Positions 53,481-62,983 of a stretch of DNA of 64,000 bases are shown here, piece by piece. Numbering within the stretch: the first letter of the stretch is position 1; the number at the start of each line of letters is the position of its first letter. The notes below the pieces were generated by a model. The model saw only the letters and a program-made list of their open reading frames with translations. It did no database searches and was not told where the DNA came from. The stretch lies in assembly GCF_036867135.1 (NCBI RefSeq), contig NZ_JBAJIJ010000001.1:2577784-2641783 (forward strand), given 5' to 3'. The position numbers and the translations under genes are program-made. The DNA is from Aeromicrobium sp. Sec7.5 (lineage in GTDB: Bacteria > Actinomycetota > Actinomycetes > Propionibacteriales > Nocardioidaceae).

Positions 53481-53936
53481 CTACAGCGACTGCGTGGGCA
53501 TGGCGAGGGTGATCCAGTCATGCATGCCACCGCGGTAGTACACGAGATGGTCCAGCGGAAAATCGTCCTCGGCCAGAGTGCGAAGGGCGTCCGGTGTCTG
53601 CGGGCACTGCGGGCCATTGCAGAACAGGATGTGGACTCGTCCGTCGTCGAGTTCGTCCTTCCGGTCGAGCACCTGGTCGTGCGGGATGTTGACGGCTCCT
53701 GGGAGGGTCACGCCACCACGTGAGTCGGGTACCCGCGTGTCCACGAGCTGAGCGCCATCGGCCACCAGGCCCGCCACCTCAAGCTCCCCGACGGTGCGGA
53801 TGCCGTCGACCGGCTGCATGGGCTGGACCTTGCCCCAGGCCGTTTCCACCGTGACGATCTCGGGGGCGTCAGTCGGACGCGGCAGATTCTGCGGATCGCC
53901 GGATCGAGTCCGGCGCGTTCGCGACACATCGGTCAT
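53481..53936 (-). CDS. Single-domain rhodanese-like protein
   Basis: A 151-residue protein with an N-terminal basic, Pro-rich stretch and one rhodanese domain. The domain has QLVDTRVPDSRGGVTLPGAVNIPHDQV and the active-site loop ILFCNGPQCPQTPDALR, where the first Cys is the persulfide carrier. The closing YYRGGMHDWITLAMP is typical. It could act as a sulfurtransferase or as a regulatory rhodanese. It borders the decayed region at 53943-54390, and its GC3 bias is slightly lower than its neighbours. Confidence 0.82.
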   Translation of the reverse strand: MTDVSRTRRTRSGDPQNLPRPTDAPEIVTVETAWGKVQPMQPVDGIRTVGELEVAGLVADGAQLVDTRVPDSRGGVTLPGAVNIPHDQVLDRKDELDDGRVHILFCNGPQCPQTPDALRTLAEDDFPLDHLVYYRGGMHDWITLAMPTQSL

Positions 53937-53942
53937 GGGTAC

Positions 53943-54149
53943 ATGGTGCCCGATGGCCGAGCAAAGGCAAGCGCGATGATCGACGGTTGCCAGGAGGTCG
54001 GCATGGACCGGCCGGCGGCCTCGCCGTGCGGTTCAGGCCACGCCTGTTCGAACGGTTCGAGAAGATCCCCGGGCCGAGCAGAGCCGCCACACATCGCTCC
54101 CCGATGCGATGAAGCCCCGTTCGGCGAGCTCGTCGACGCTGAACCGCTC
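53943..54149 (-). pseudogene. Decayed fragment resembling an IS3-family transposase (OrfB)
   Basis: On the minus strand the segment reads ERFSVDELAERGFIASGSDV and then WRLCSARGSS. A frame change gives RGLNRTARPP, and another gives VHADLLA. This order resembles the linker and start of the integrase domain of IS3-type transposases (VWRLCS...KRGLNR...PPVHDDLV). Stops and shifts break the frame, so it is non-functional. Terminal repeats are not found. The identification is from memory of motif order only. Confidence 0.4.
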
Positions 54150-54255
54150 CCCGGCGCGGGACCCTCCACATGGGCCTGGAGGGCCGCGGGCATCTCACGG
54201 GCGGGTCACCAGACCATGGTCTCCCACAGACTGGCTTGAGGCGGGGCGGTCCCCA

Positions 54256-54390
54256 GCAGTCCGCCTCGAGAAGCTGTATCGCGGCGCCCAGACCCTCGAG
54301 ATCTCCGAAGGCGCCAACGTGCTCCAGCCCTGGGTGGTCGCCCGTCCCCTCATCAGCCGCGACCCCGCCGACCGCCCCCTGCCCCCCTGA
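54256..54390 (+). pseudogene. C-terminal remnant of an acyl-CoA dehydrogenase
   Basis: The frame ending at TGA 54388-54390 reads AVRLEKLYRGAQTLEISEGA followed by NVLQPWVVARPLI. It matches the end of acyl-CoA dehydrogenases, where the block is LYR-x3-x-IYEGTSEIQ-x-VIAR. The catalytic and FAD domains are absent upstream. With the transposase-like remnant, it fills 53937-54500, which otherwise holds no gene. Confidence 0.5.
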
Positions 54391-54553
54391 ACCCCTCGGC
54401 AGGAGGGGTGCAATCCCTCCCCAGGTGCACGGCTCTCGGGCCCGTAGGGTCGAGTGAGGTTCCGCGACACGGCGACGGAGGTCCGACGGGAATGAAGTGA
54501 CCTCTAGCAGCCTTAACTAGGTGAGCCTTCAACCTCTTTTGACTGGAGCACCC

Positions 54554-55597
54554 ATGCGCCCCGTGACCTTCGGGATCGACACCTTCGGCGACGTGCCCGA
54601 GGACGACCACGGCAACCTCCTGACGCCCGCGCAGGCCATCCGCCAGGTCGTGGACGAGGCCGTGCTCGCCGACCGGGTCGGCATCGACGTCATCGCCCTC
54701 GGCGAGCACCACCAACCCGAGTACGCGATCTCGAGCCCCGAGACCGTCCTGGCCGGCATCGCGACCCGCACCGAGAACATCACGCTGGCCTCCGGCGTCA
54801 CGGTGCTGTCCTCGGACGACCCGGTCCGCGTCTTCCAGCGCTTCTCGACCCTCGACGCGCTGTCGAACGGCCGCGCCCAGGTGATCCTCGGCCGCGGCTC
54901 CTTCACGGAGTCCTTCCCCCTCTTCGGCTACGACATGGCCCAGTACGACACGCTCTTCGAGGAGAAGGTCGAGCTGTTCACGAAGCTGCTCGAGGAGCAG
55001 CCCGTGACGTGGACCGGCACGACCCGTGCCGCCCTGCAGGACGCGGACGTGCACCCCAAGACCGAGTCGGGTCACCTCGACACCTGGATCGGCGTCGGCG
55101 GCTCGCCGGAGTCCGTGGTGCGCACGGCCCGGTACGGCCTGCCCCTGATGCTGGCCATCATCGGCGGGTCCCCGGCCCGGTTCGCGCCGTACATCGACCT
55201 CTACCGCCGCGCGACGGCGCAGCTCGGCACGACGGCGCACCCCGTCGGCATGCACTCCCCCGGGTTCGTCGCCGAGACCGACGCCGAGGCCGCGGAGATC
55301 GTCTGGCCGCACTTCAAGGAGAACCGCGACCGCATCGGGGCGAGCCGCGGCTGGCCGCCCCTGCGTCGCCGTGACTTCGAGTCGGAGATCGCGCACGGCT
55401 CGCTGTACCTCGGCTCGCCCGAGACCGTGGCCCAGCGGATCGCCGGCGCGCTGCGCACGCTCGACGTCGGACGGTTCGACATGATCTACAGCAGCGGCGC
55501 CATCCCGGCCTCGGCCCGCCTGCGCAACATCGAGCTCTACGGCACGGAGGTCATCCCCCGGGTCCGCGAGCTCCTCGCCGCGGACGCGCCGGCGTGA
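54554..55597 (+). CDS. LLM-class flavin-dependent oxidoreductase
   Basis: A 347-residue luciferase-like monooxygenase TIM barrel. Marker blocks are [59 protein letters not shown] and the C-terminal [12 protein letters not shown]. It uses reduced FMN or F420; the cofactor cannot be decided from sequence. The ATG at 54554 has CTGGAG upstream; a GTG 33 bases upstream is in frame but unsupported. Its stop overlaps the start of the next gene (GTGA), a nucleotide-binding protein. Confidence 0.87.
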   Translation: MRPVTFGIDTFGDVPEDDHGNLLTPAQAIRQVVDEAVLADRVGIDVIALGEHHQPEYAISSPETVLAGIATRTENITLASGVTVLSSDDPVRVFQRFSTLDALSNGRAQVILGRGSFTESFPLFGYDMAQYDTLFEEKVELFTKLLEEQPVTWTGTTRAALQDADVHPKTESGHLDTWIGVGGSPESVVRTARYGLPLMLAIIGGSPARFAPYIDLYRRATAQLGTTAHPVGMHSPGFVAETDAEAAEIVWPHFKENRDRIGASRGWPPLRRRDFESEIAHGSLYLGSPETVAQRIAGALRTLDVGRFDMIYSSGAIPASARLRNIELYGTEVIPRVRELLAADAPA

Positions 55598-56226
55598 GCT
55601 CGATCGGCATCCTCGGGGCGGGCAAGCTCGGCCTCGTCCTCGCCCGCCTGGCGGTGCAGGCCGGGCACCAGGTGCGGGTCGCGAGCTCCCGCGACCCCGC
55701 GGTGATCGCGCTGACCGTCGAGGTGCTCGCGCCGGGCGCCGTGGCCACCGATGCGGCCACGGCCGTGGCGGACGCCGACCTCGTGGTCCTCGCCCTGCCG
55801 CTCGGCAAGCACGACCGCCTGGAGCCCGCCCCGCTGGCGGGCATGCTCGTGGTCGACGCCATGAACTACTGGTGGGAGGTCGACGGCCTGCGTGACGACC
55901 TCGCGAACCCGAAGACCTCGACGAGCGAGATCGTCCAGAGGCACCTGCCGGACGCCCGCGTCGTCAAGGCGTTCAACCACATGGGCTACCACGACCTCGA
56001 GGACGAGGCGCGTCCCCGAGGCGCCGACGAGCGCAAGGCGATCGCGGTCGCCGGCGACGACCCGGCCGACGTCGAGGCCGTCGCGACGCTCGTCGACGAA
56101 CTCGGCTTCGATCCCGTGACGATCGGACGGCTGGCCGACGGGGTCCGGCTCGAGCCCGGCACCCCCGCATTCGGCGCCAACGTCACGGCGGGCGAGCTGC
56201 GCGAGCTCACCATGACTCGACCCTGA
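55594..56226 (+). CDS. NAD(P)-binding F420-reductase-like protein
   Basis: A 210-residue Rossmann protein with an N-terminal dinucleotide motif ([21 protein letters not shown]), an ASSRDP segment typical of NADP phosphate recognition, and the [13 protein letters not shown] block found in NADPH:F420 oxidoreductase-like and F420-dependent NADP reductases. The GTG overlaps the stop of the LLM gene by 4 bases, so the pair is coupled and may share a redox reaction. A specific substrate cannot be named. Confidence 0.75.
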   Translation: MSSIGILGAGKLGLVLARLAVQAGHQVRVASSRDPAVIALTVEVLAPGAVATDAATAVADADLVVLALPLGKHDRLEPAPLAGMLVVDAMNYWWEVDGLRDDLANPKTSTSEIVQRHLPDARVVKAFNHMGYHDLEDEARPRGADERKAIAVAGDDPADVEAVATLVDELGFDPVTIGRLADGVRLEPGTPAFGANVTAGELRELTMTRP

Positions 56227-56233
56227 GCCGCAC

Positions 56234-57682
56234 CTAGCCGCGACGGCTCGTGATGAGCTGGTCGACGGGGGCGAACTCGTCGGTCAGGATCGGCGCACCG
56301 CGGTACCAGTCGCGCAGCGCCTCGCCGGCCAGGACCTCCCAGCCGACCCCGTCGAGGCCGGACGCCAGCGCGGCCAGGTCGAGCGGGGTGTCCGACGCCA
56401 GGATCAGCAGGTTGCCGCCGTCCTCTCCGGCGATGGTCGGCGGATCGGCCAGCACGACCACCTCGGCGAAGACGCTCGCCACGGTGGCCGTCTCCGCCGT
56501 GGCGAAGGCGAGCGGACCGCGGTCGATGACGTTGGCGACGTAGGTGCCGCCGGGGACCAGGGTGCGATGAATCGCTCGCACGGCCTCGACCGTCGTCAGG
56601 TGCCAGGGCGGACTGATGCCGCCGAACGCGTCGCCGACCACGAGCTCCTGCGATCCCGCCTCGACGTCGTCCAGGACCAGGCGGGCGTCGTCGACCACGA
56701 GCTCGACGTCCGGGCTCGGGCCGAGAGCGGTGCCGTTCAGCTCCGCGACCCCGCGGTCGATCTCGACCACGAGGCTCGCGACCTGCGGGTGCACCTCCTG
56801 CAGGTACCGGGGCAGGGTCATGCCGCCGGCGCCCAGGTGGAGCACGGACGGGGCGGTCCCGCGGGTGTCCTCGAGCACGAGGTCGGCCACGGCACCCAGG
56901 GCCTGGGTGTACGAGAACTCCAGATGGGTCGGGTCGTCCAGGTCGACCGCCGAGTGACGCAGCCCGTCGAGCTCCAAGGTCAGCAGGGAGGCGTTGCCGG
57001 GGTCACTGCTCACGACGGCACAGTGGTAGGTCGTCTCGATCTCACAGGTGCCGCGTGCGGCGACCGTCAGGCCGCCGGCAGCGACCAGCGCCACCACGAG
57101 CGTCGGGACCGTCCGGGCCCGTCCGTCGATCACCAGCACCACGACCGCGATCGCGACGAGGGAGACCCCCAGCCCGATCAGGATGTTGCTCACCGAGACC
57201 CGGGAGATCAGCACGAATCCGGTCACGACCGTGCCCACGATCGCGCCCACCGTGCTGATGCCGGAGAGCGAGCCGACGACCGACCCGGTGTCCTGCAGCG
57301 AGGTCAGACGCACCTTCGTGACGATCGGCGTGACCGCGGACAGCAGCGCGCCCGGCACACCGATCATGAGCATCGCCGCCAGGAGCAGCGTGGACCCGTC
57401 ACCGGACGCGGCGGCCCGCATCACCGCGGGGGTCGCGGCCGCGGTGACGCCCGAGATCGCGAGCGCCGGCGCCAGGAGCCGCTGCGTCGGGAACCGGTCG
57501 GCGAGGCGACCTCCTCCCCACGAACCGATCGCGATGGCCGACAGCGCCAGGCCGATCACCAGCGTGTTCGTCTCGAGGCTCAGCCCGAGGTAGGGCGCCA
57601 GGAGGCGCAGTGCCGTGAGCTCGATGACCAGCACGGCCGCCGAGGAGTAGAACACCAGCGCGGTGTGCGCGAACCGGGTCAC
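56234..57682 (-). CDS. Fused membrane transporter/spermidine-synthase-like protein
   Basis: A 482-residue protein. The N-terminal half has about 7-8 membrane helices (VFYSSAAVLVIELTALRLLA, then IGLALSAIAIGSWGGGRLAD). The C-terminal soluble half is a spermidine-synthase-like methyltransferase fold with a nucleotide-loop motif SVLHLGAGGMTLPRYLQ, the acidic strand LVVEIDRGVAELNG and VVDDARL. It has no clear amine-binding Asp pair, so the product may not be spermidine. The GTG at 57682 has TACCGT 6 bases upstream and is leaderless. A GTG/ATG 30 bases upstream is also in frame. Confidence 0.82.
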   Translation of the reverse strand: MTRFAHTALVFYSSAAVLVIELTALRLLAPYLGLSLETNTLVIGLALSAIAIGSWGGGRLADRFPTQRLLAPALAISGVTAAATPAVMRAAASGDGSTLLLAAMLMIGVPGALLSAVTPIVTKVRLTSLQDTGSVVGSLSGISTVGAIVGTVVTGFVLISRVSVSNILIGLGVSLVAIAVVVLVIDGRARTVPTLVVALVAAGGLTVAARGTCEIETTYHCAVVSSDPGNASLLTLELDGLRHSAVDLDDPTHLEFSYTQALGAVADLVLEDTRGTAPSVLHLGAGGMTLPRYLQEVHPQVASLVVEIDRGVAELNGTALGPSPDVELVVDDARLVLDDVEAGSQELVVGDAFGGISPPWHLTTVEAVRAIHRTLVPGGTYVANVIDRGPLAFATAETATVASVFAEVVVLADPPTIAGEDGGNLLILASDTPLDLAALASGLDGVGWEVLAGEALRDWYRGAPILTDEFAPVDQLITSRRG

Positions 57683-57763
57683 GCCGTCACGGTACCGACC
57701 GACGCACGCCACCGGGGACCTCTCCCCATCGCGCGCCCGGTGCCAGCTTCGTACCGTCGGACC

Positions 57764-57808
57764 ATGCGCTTCCGGGAGATCGACTGGCAGGTCGTCAGTC
57801 CCGCGTGA
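57764..57808 (+). pseudogene. 14-codon stub of a gene with an intact leaderless promoter
   Basis: TACCGT (57752-57757) is followed by 6 bases and an ATG opening MRFREIDWQVVSPA, then TGA. The first eight residues match the N-terminus of a spermidine-synthase-like actinobacterial family that begins MRFEELDWRPTPLG. The rest is absent and the frame runs into the 3' end of the convergent hydrolase gene. It looks like a gene cut off after codon 9 or so. Confidence 0.4.
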
Positions 57809-58637
57809 CGTGGCGGAGGATCTCGGCGGCCACGACGTGCGGGCGCAGCTCGGGCACCCAGTGCGAGACGCCCTCGAGCTCCACGTAGCGGAAGTCCGCG
57901 TCGACGAACTCGGCGCACCCGTGCGCGGCCACGGGCCCGATGAACGCGTCCGCGTCGCTCCAGATGTACGTCGTCGGCACGGTGACCTTCTGCGTCGCGC
58001 CGAGCGCCCCGCTCATCGCGCGGTACCAGTGGAGCGCCGCGTGGAGCGCTCCCGGCTCGCGCAGGTGACGCACGTAGGTCTCGACGAGGTCGCCGGGGAG
58101 GTCGCCATAGACCTCGCGCAGCCGACGAGCATCGTCCGCGAGGAGGAGCTCGGCCATGTCCGGGGTCCGGCGGAACTCGGCGTAGTAGGCCGACATCCGA
58201 CGCTGCTCAGGATCCTCGTGCACGGCTCGGCCGTACGAGCCCAGGTGCGGCACCGAGACGGCCGTCAGCGACGCGACGCGATCGGGGTGGGTCGACGCGA
58301 CAAGCCACGCCACACTGGCACCCCAGTCGTGACCGACCAGGTGGAACGTCGAGGCTCCGAGCGCGTCGACGAGACCGATGACGTCGTCGGCGAGCCGGTC
58401 GGTCGCATATTGCTCGACCGCGTCGGGTCGTGCGCCCGGTGAGTAGCCGCGCTGGTCCGGCGCCACGGCCCAGCACCCGGCCTCGGCCAGCACAGGGAGG
58501 ACCCCTGACCAGCTGGCCGACGTCGCCGGGAACCCGTGCAGCAGCACGATCGGCACACCCCCGGGCTCGCCCACCTGCACTGTGTCGAAGGTCAGGTCAC
58601 CGACGCGGACGGGGGAGCTCGTGATCGCGGGATCCAT
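57795..58637 (-). CDS. Alpha/beta hydrolase, epoxide-hydrolase-like
   Basis: A 280-residue hydrolase with an Asp nucleophile. It has the oxyanion motif LLHGFPATSASW, the nucleophile elbow LVGHDWGASVAW (Asp), the partner acid in IWSDADAFIG and His in VSHWVPELRP. The cap region contains the paired Tyr typical of epoxide hydrolases and fluoroacetate dehalogenases. The 3' end overlaps the stub at 57764-57808. Start at ATG 58637. The substrate is unknown. Confidence 0.86.
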   Translation of the reverse strand: MDPAITSSPVRVGDLTFDTVQVGEPGGVPIVLLHGFPATSASWSGVLPVLAEAGCWAVAPDQRGYSPGARPDAVEQYATDRLADDVIGLVDALGASTFHLVGHDWGASVAWLVASTHPDRVASLTAVSVPHLGSYGRAVHEDPEQRRMSAYYAEFRRTPDMAELLLADDARRLREVYGDLPGDLVETYVRHLREPGALHAALHWYRAMSGALGATQKVTVPTTYIWSDADAFIGPVAAHGCAEFVDADFRYVELEGVSHWVPELRPHVVAAEILRHVTRD

Positions 58638-58741
58638 GTCGTCACCCTCGCAAACCGGGTCTCCACCGTCCAGGCACCCTGGCGGACGTGGCCAGACGCG
58701 TCAGGAGGACACTGGACCCGGATCATCTCGGAGGGAGCCCG

Positions 58742-59923
58742 ATGGGTCGCGTCGCGTGGACCGCGCTGCTCGCGAACTCCGTGCTCGTCCAGGCCGTCAC
58801 CTTCCTGCTGCGCCCGGCCAGCACCTACCAGGCCATCGCCCTCGACGTCCCCGGCGGCGCGCTGGGCGCGATCGGTGCGACCTTCGCGATCGTGCCGCTG
58901 CTGCTCGCGATCCCCGTCGGCGGGCTCGTCGACCGGCTCGGCGAGAAGCGCCTGATGATCGGCGGCGCGCTGCTCATGGTCGCGGCCTCGACCGTGTTCC
59001 TCACCGCGACGGAGTCCGTCGCGGGGCTGGTCGTCGCGAACGCGCTGCTCGGGGCGGCGCACCTGGCCTGCGTGATCGGCCAGCAGTCGCTCGTGGCCAA
59101 CACGGCGCCTCCCGGGCAGCTCGACGCCCGATTCGGCTACTACACGTTCATGGCCTCGCTGGGCCAGGCCGCGGGACCGAGTCTGATCGCTGCCGTGGCG
59201 GGCACCTCGGTCCAGCCCGACACCCGCCCGATCTTCGTCCTCGCCGTCGCGATGAGCGTCGTGATGCTGGTGACGTCGCTCCTGGTGCCCCTGCGTCGAC
59301 GCTCTGCGGCCGAGCGGGCCGAGGCACGCGGTGGTCTCGTCGGCCTGCTCCGCACTCCCGGGCTGGGTCGCGCGCTGACGACGAGCGCGATCATCCTCTC
59401 CGCCGTCGACCTGACGCTGGTGTACCTGCCGGCGCTCGGGGCCGAGCGCGGGCTCACGGCAGCGGCGGTCGGCGCGCTGCTGACGGTGCGCGCCGTGTTC
59501 TCGATGGCCTCGCGCCTGCTGCTGGGACGGCTGTCGGCCTGGCTCGGGCGCACCCGGCTGATGGCGACGTCGATCGTCGTGACGGCGGGAGCCCTGGTGC
59601 TCTGCGCCGTGCCGGCGCCGCTGCCGGTGCTGCTGGTCGTCGTGGCGCTCCTCGGCCTCGGCCTGGGCGTGGGGCAGCCGCTGACGATGTCATGGCTGAC
59701 CGAGCAGGCCCCCGCCACCCAGCGCGGCAAGGCCCTGTCACTTCGCCTCGCCGGCAACCGCGTCGGCCAGGTGGTGATCCCGACGACCCTCGGCGTGGCC
59801 GCCGTGGGCACGGGCGCACCCGGCGTGCTCGCCGCGACCGGCGTCGCCGTCGGCGCCTCCGGCCTCCTGCTGCGCGGCTTCAGCATCGACCGCCGCGACG
59901 ACCCCGACCCCGCCTCCGACTGA
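58742..59923 (+). CDS. MFS transporter
   Basis: A 393-residue, 12-helix major facilitator. The helix 2-3 loop motif is VGGLVDRLGEKRLMIGGALL, and the mirrored motif in the second half is LLGRLSAWLGRTRLMATSIV. The ATG at 58742 has GGAGGGAG upstream; the frame is open further upstream. It is most like small-molecule efflux or uptake carriers. The substrate is unknown. The 89-base hairpin follows its stop. Confidence 0.86.
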   Translation: MGRVAWTALLANSVLVQAVTFLLRPASTYQAIALDVPGGALGAIGATFAIVPLLLAIPVGGLVDRLGEKRLMIGGALLMVAASTVFLTATESVAGLVVANALLGAAHLACVIGQQSLVANTAPPGQLDARFGYYTFMASLGQAAGPSLIAAVAGTSVQPDTRPIFVLAVAMSVVMLVTSLLVPLRRRSAAERAEARGGLVGLLRTPGLGRALTTSAIILSAVDLTLVYLPALGAERGLTAAAVGALLTVRAVFSMASRLLLGRLSAWLGRTRLMATSIVVTAGALVLCAVPAPLPVLLVVVALLGLGLGVGQPLTMSWLTEQAPATQRGKALSLRLAGNRVGQVVIPTTLGVAAVGTGAPGVLAATGVAVGASGLLLRGFSIDRRDDPDPASD

Positions 59924-59926
59924 TTG

Positions 59927-60015
59927 CCGCTCGCGAGAGACTTTGTTGGTGGTCAGGAGAGACTTTGTTGCCAACAAAGTCTCTCCTGTGTACACACAAA
60001 CTCTCTCGCGAGCGG
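59927..60015. terminator. 89-base inverted repeat between convergent genes
   Basis: Outer arms of 14 bp (59927-59940 with 60002-60015) and inner arms of 17 bp (59954-59970 with 59972-59988) match perfectly. The 13-base middle segments match partly and are of equal length. Three copies of GAGAGACTTTGTTG are embedded (two direct, one inverted). It is AT-richer than its surroundings. It should act as a bidirectional terminator for the MFS and thiD-tenA genes. Confidence 0.75.
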
Positions 60016-60019
60016 TACG

Positions 60020-61504
60020 TCAGGTGGGGGGTGTGAGGGGGGCGGCGAAGAACGCGCGTTCGTGGTGGGCGGAGGCGGCGAAGGCCTGCCACATCCGCTC
60101 GCGGACCTCGGGCGTGGTGGCCGGGTCGGCGGCGACGCGGTCGGTGATGGCGCGGGCCCGCGCGGCGGCCTCGGCGAAGGCCGGGTCGCCGTAGGTCAGG
60201 AGCCAGTCGCGGTACGGGTGGTCGTCGGTCACCGCTGCCGCGAGGCGTACGCCGATGTCGGCGTACATCCAGTAGCACGGGAGCACGGCCGCGACTGCCT
60301 CGGCGTAACCGCGCCCGGCGGCGCCGCGCAGGTGGTCGACGTAGGCGGTCGTGGCCGGTGCCGGGTCCACGCGGACACCGGCGGTCCAGTGCTGGTGGAG
60401 CCGGAGCTCCTCCTCCAGGCACTCGGCGGAGCCGGCCGCCCAGAACGCCGCCTCGGCCGGATCGTCGGCGAGCTCGGCCGTACGGGCGAGGACCTCGGCG
60501 TAGGCGTGCAGGTACTCCGCGTCCTGGGCCAGGTACCACGTGAAGGCCTCCCGCGGCAGCGTGCCCGCCGCCAGCCCCGCCACGAACGGGTCGGCGTCGG
60601 TGCCGTCGCGGACATCGGCGATCCGTTCCCACCAGTCGGCGGTCGCGCTCGTCACCAGGCCGCCCCGCGACCACAACCCGGCGAGGTGGCTGACCGGTCC
60701 GTTGCCCTGACCGACCGCGAGGGCAGCACCGTGGCGCAGGCTCTCGGTGAGCCACTGCTTCGACCGGTCGACGCTCGCGAACCAGTCGCCCGACCCGGCC
60801 CGCACCGCCGCGCCCTGCCAGGTTGCCACAGCCGACGACAACGAGCATCCCGTGCCGTGCGTGGCCGATGTCTGGACGCGAGGCGCCACGAGTGCGCGCA
60901 CCGGGTCCGCGGCGGCCGCGTCGACCAGCGCGTCGTGCACGAGGTCGCCCTCGAGGTGACCTCCCTTGGCCAGCACCGCCACCCCGAACCGCTCCGACAC
61001 GGCGAGCGCCTGGGCGACGACCCCGTCCCAGGACGTGGCCGACGCCACGTCGGCGAGGACGGCCAGCTCCGGGACGTTCGGCGTGATCAGGTCGGCGGCC
61101 GGCAGCAGGTCACGCATCGCCTGCTCGGCCTCCGGGACGAGCAGGCGATCGCCGCTCGTCGCGACCATGACCGGGTCGAGCACGACGACCGGCGGGCGGA
61201 CCCGGTCCAGCCAGGCGCGGACGACCTCGATCGTGGCGACGTCGCCGAGCATGCCGATCTTGACCGCGTCGATCACGACGTCGTCACTCACGGCGTCGAG
61301 CTGCTGCTGCAGGAACTCCGGCGGCGGCGTGTGCACGGCGCGGACGCCGCGGGTGTTCTGCGCGACGAGCGCGGTCACGACGGCCATGCCGTACCCGCCG
61401 TTCGCGGCGATGCTCTTGAGGTCGGCCTGGATGCCGGCGCCGCCGGTCGGGTCGGTGCCGGCGATCGACAGCACCCGCGGGACGGCCGGGACGGGACGCG
61501 TCAT
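60020..61504 (-). CDS. ThiD-TenA fusion protein
   Basis: A 494-residue bifunctional thiamine-pathway enzyme. Residues 1-265 are a hydroxymethylpyrimidine (phosphate) kinase, with SIAGTDPTGGAGIQADLKSI, MLVATSGDRL-type LDPVMVATSGDRLL and the glycine-rich HGTGCSLSSAVA. Residues 280-490 are TenA/thiaminase II, with TWYLAQDAEYLHAYAEVLAR, the catalytic Cys in VLPCYWMYADIG and conserved Glu residues. It salvages and phosphorylates pyrimidine for thiamine. The ATG at 61504 overlaps the thiE stop (ATGA). Confidence 0.93.
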   Translation of the reverse strand: MTRPVPAVPRVLSIAGTDPTGGAGIQADLKSIAANGGYGMAVVTALVAQNTRGVRAVHTPPPEFLQQQLDAVSDDVVIDAVKIGMLGDVATIEVVRAWLDRVRPPVVVLDPVMVATSGDRLLVPEAEQAMRDLLPAADLITPNVPELAVLADVASATSWDGVVAQALAVSERFGVAVLAKGGHLEGDLVHDALVDAAAADPVRALVAPRVQTSATHGTGCSLSSAVATWQGAAVRAGSGDWFASVDRSKQWLTESLRHGAALAVGQGNGPVSHLAGLWSRGGLVTSATADWWERIADVRDGTDADPFVAGLAAGTLPREAFTWYLAQDAEYLHAYAEVLARTAELADDPAEAAFWAAGSAECLEEELRLHQHWTAGVRVDPAPATTAYVDHLRGAAGRGYAEAVAAVLPCYWMYADIGVRLAAAVTDDHPYRDWLLTYGDPAFAEAAARARAITDRVAADPATTPEVRERMWQAFAASAHHERAFFAAPLTPPT

Positions 61505-62151
61505 GACGAGGTTCCTCTCCACGCACGGACGTAGTCACGGGCGGCGGCCTCCGGGTCGGCCGCGCCGCAGATGCCGGACACGACGGCGAGCCCGGCGATG
61601 CCCGAGCCGTGGAGCGCCCGGGCGTCGGCGACGGAGACGCCGCCGATCGCGACGGCCGGCACGGGCGAGAGCGCCACGCGGGCCCGCATCCCGTCCAGGC
61701 CCAGCGCCGCCGGGGCGTCGGGCTTCGTCGGCGTCCCGTGCAGGGCACCGATGCCGACGTGGTCGACGACCGAGGGGTCGACGGCCGCCAGCTCCGCCGC
61801 GGTCGCGGCGCTGAGCCCGAGCAGCGCGGCCGGCCCGATCGCGACGCGAACCTCGGCGGCCGGGGCGTCGTCCTGCCCCACGTGCACCCCGGCGACCGCG
61901 ATGCCGTCGGCCCGGGCCGCGAGGAACGCCTCGACGTCGTCGTTGACCACGAGCGGCACGCCCGGTGGGAGGACGGCGGCAACAGATCCGAGCAGGTCGA
62001 CCAGCTCCTCGGTCGACGCGTGCTTCTGGCGCACCTGGACGATCGAGACACCTCCGGCCACAGCGGCAGCGACGACGGCCGGCACCGAGTGACCCGCCGC
62101 GGCCGCGATGCCGGCATCGGTCACGAGGTAGACCGAGAGATCGGTCGTCAC
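61501..62151 (-). CDS. thiE: Thiamine phosphate synthase
   Basis: A 216-residue TIM barrel joining HMP-PP and thiazole phosphate. Motifs seen are [17 protein letters not shown] (pyrophosphate-binding Gln, Arg, Lys), [27 protein letters not shown] and the phosphate loop [11 protein letters not shown]. The GTG at 62151 overlaps the thiM stop (GTGA). It is the second gene of the TPP-riboswitch operon. Confidence 0.94.
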   Translation of the reverse strand: MTTDLSVYLVTDAGIAAAAGHSVPAVVAAAVAGGVSIVQVRQKHASTEELVDLLGSVAAVLPPGVPLVVNDDVEAFLAARADGIAVAGVHVGQDDAPAAEVRVAIGPAALLGLSAATAAELAAVDPSVVDHVGIGALHGTPTKPDAPAALGLDGMRARVALSPVPAVAIGGVSVADARALHGSGIAGLAVVSGICGAADPEAAARDYVRAWRGTSS

Positions 62152-62978
62152 GACAGCCGTGCGCGGGCGCGGAGGTCGTCGGCCGAGACCGCCGCCAGGG
62201 CGTCGAGGAACGCGACGGCGAACGAGCCCGGACCCGCAGCACGCTCGGCCGCCAGCTCGGCCGCCACGGTGTAGGTCGTGACCGCCGCGACGGTGGCCAC
62301 GAAGGCGTCGCCCTCGACCGCGGCGAACGCCGCCATGACCGCACCGAGCGCGCACCCGCCGCCGGTGACCTTGGTCAACAGCACGTCACCGTTCGCGACG
62401 CGGGCCGTGCGCGTGCCGTCGGTCACGAGGTCGACCGGACCCGAGACCGCGACGACGGCACCGCTCGACGTGGCGAGCTCGGTCGCCACAGGTGCCGCGG
62501 CGTCGACCTCGTCGAGCGCGTCGACACCACGTCCCCCCGCGCCGGCCCCGGCGAGGGCGAGGATCTCCGAGGCGTTGCCCCGCACCACGGCGGGTCCAGC
62601 ATCGCGGAGCCGGTGCGCCAGCTCCGTGCGGACGGGCAGAGCGCCGATCGCCACGGGGTCGAGGACCCACGGCGTCCCCGCCTCGCCGGCGCCCGCCACC
62701 GCGGCCTCCATCGCGGCGCGCTGCTCGGCGTGCGGCGTGCCGAGGTTCACGAGCACGCCGCCGGCGACTCCGGCGAACATCCCGGACTCCTCCGGGATGT
62801 CGACCATGGCCGGCGCAGCGCCGATCGCGAGCAACGCGTTGGCCGTGAAGTTCACGACGACGTCGTTGGTCAGGCAGTGGACGAGCGGCCCGTCGGCACG
62901 CAGCCGGTCGAGCGCGGCGATCGCGGACCCGAGCAGGTCGGTGTCGGATCGACGGGGGGCGGTCGAGGACGACGTCAT
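62148..62978 (-). CDS. thiM: Hydroxyethylthiazole kinase
   Basis: A 276-residue ribokinase-fold enzyme that phosphorylates thiazole alcohol for salvage. It has [20 protein letters not shown] (family signature), [28 protein letters not shown] and the catalytic-Cys/anion-hole block [15 protein letters not shown]. It is the first gene under the TPP riboswitch. The order thiM-thiE-thiD/tenA gives a complete salvage route from pyrimidine and thiazole to thiamine phosphate. Confidence 0.95.
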   Translation of the reverse strand: MTSSSTAPRRSDTDLLGSAIAALDRLRADGPLVHCLTNDVVVNFTANALLAIGAAPAMVDIPEESGMFAGVAGGVLVNLGTPHAEQRAAMEAAVAGAGEAGTPWVLDPVAIGALPVRTELAHRLRDAGPAVVRGNASEILALAGAGAGGRGVDALDEVDAAAPVATELATSSGAVVAVSGPVDLVTDGTRTARVANGDVLLTKVTGGGCALGAVMAAFAAVEGDAFVATVAAVTTYTVAAELAAERAAGPGSFAVAFLDALAAVSADDLRARARLS

Positions 62979-62983
62979 CTGGG

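Noticed and set aside
54505..54540. IdeR/DtxR-type iron box before the LLM oxidoreductase gene
   Set aside because: TTAACTAGGTGAGCC only partly resembles the consensus, and the symmetry is poor.
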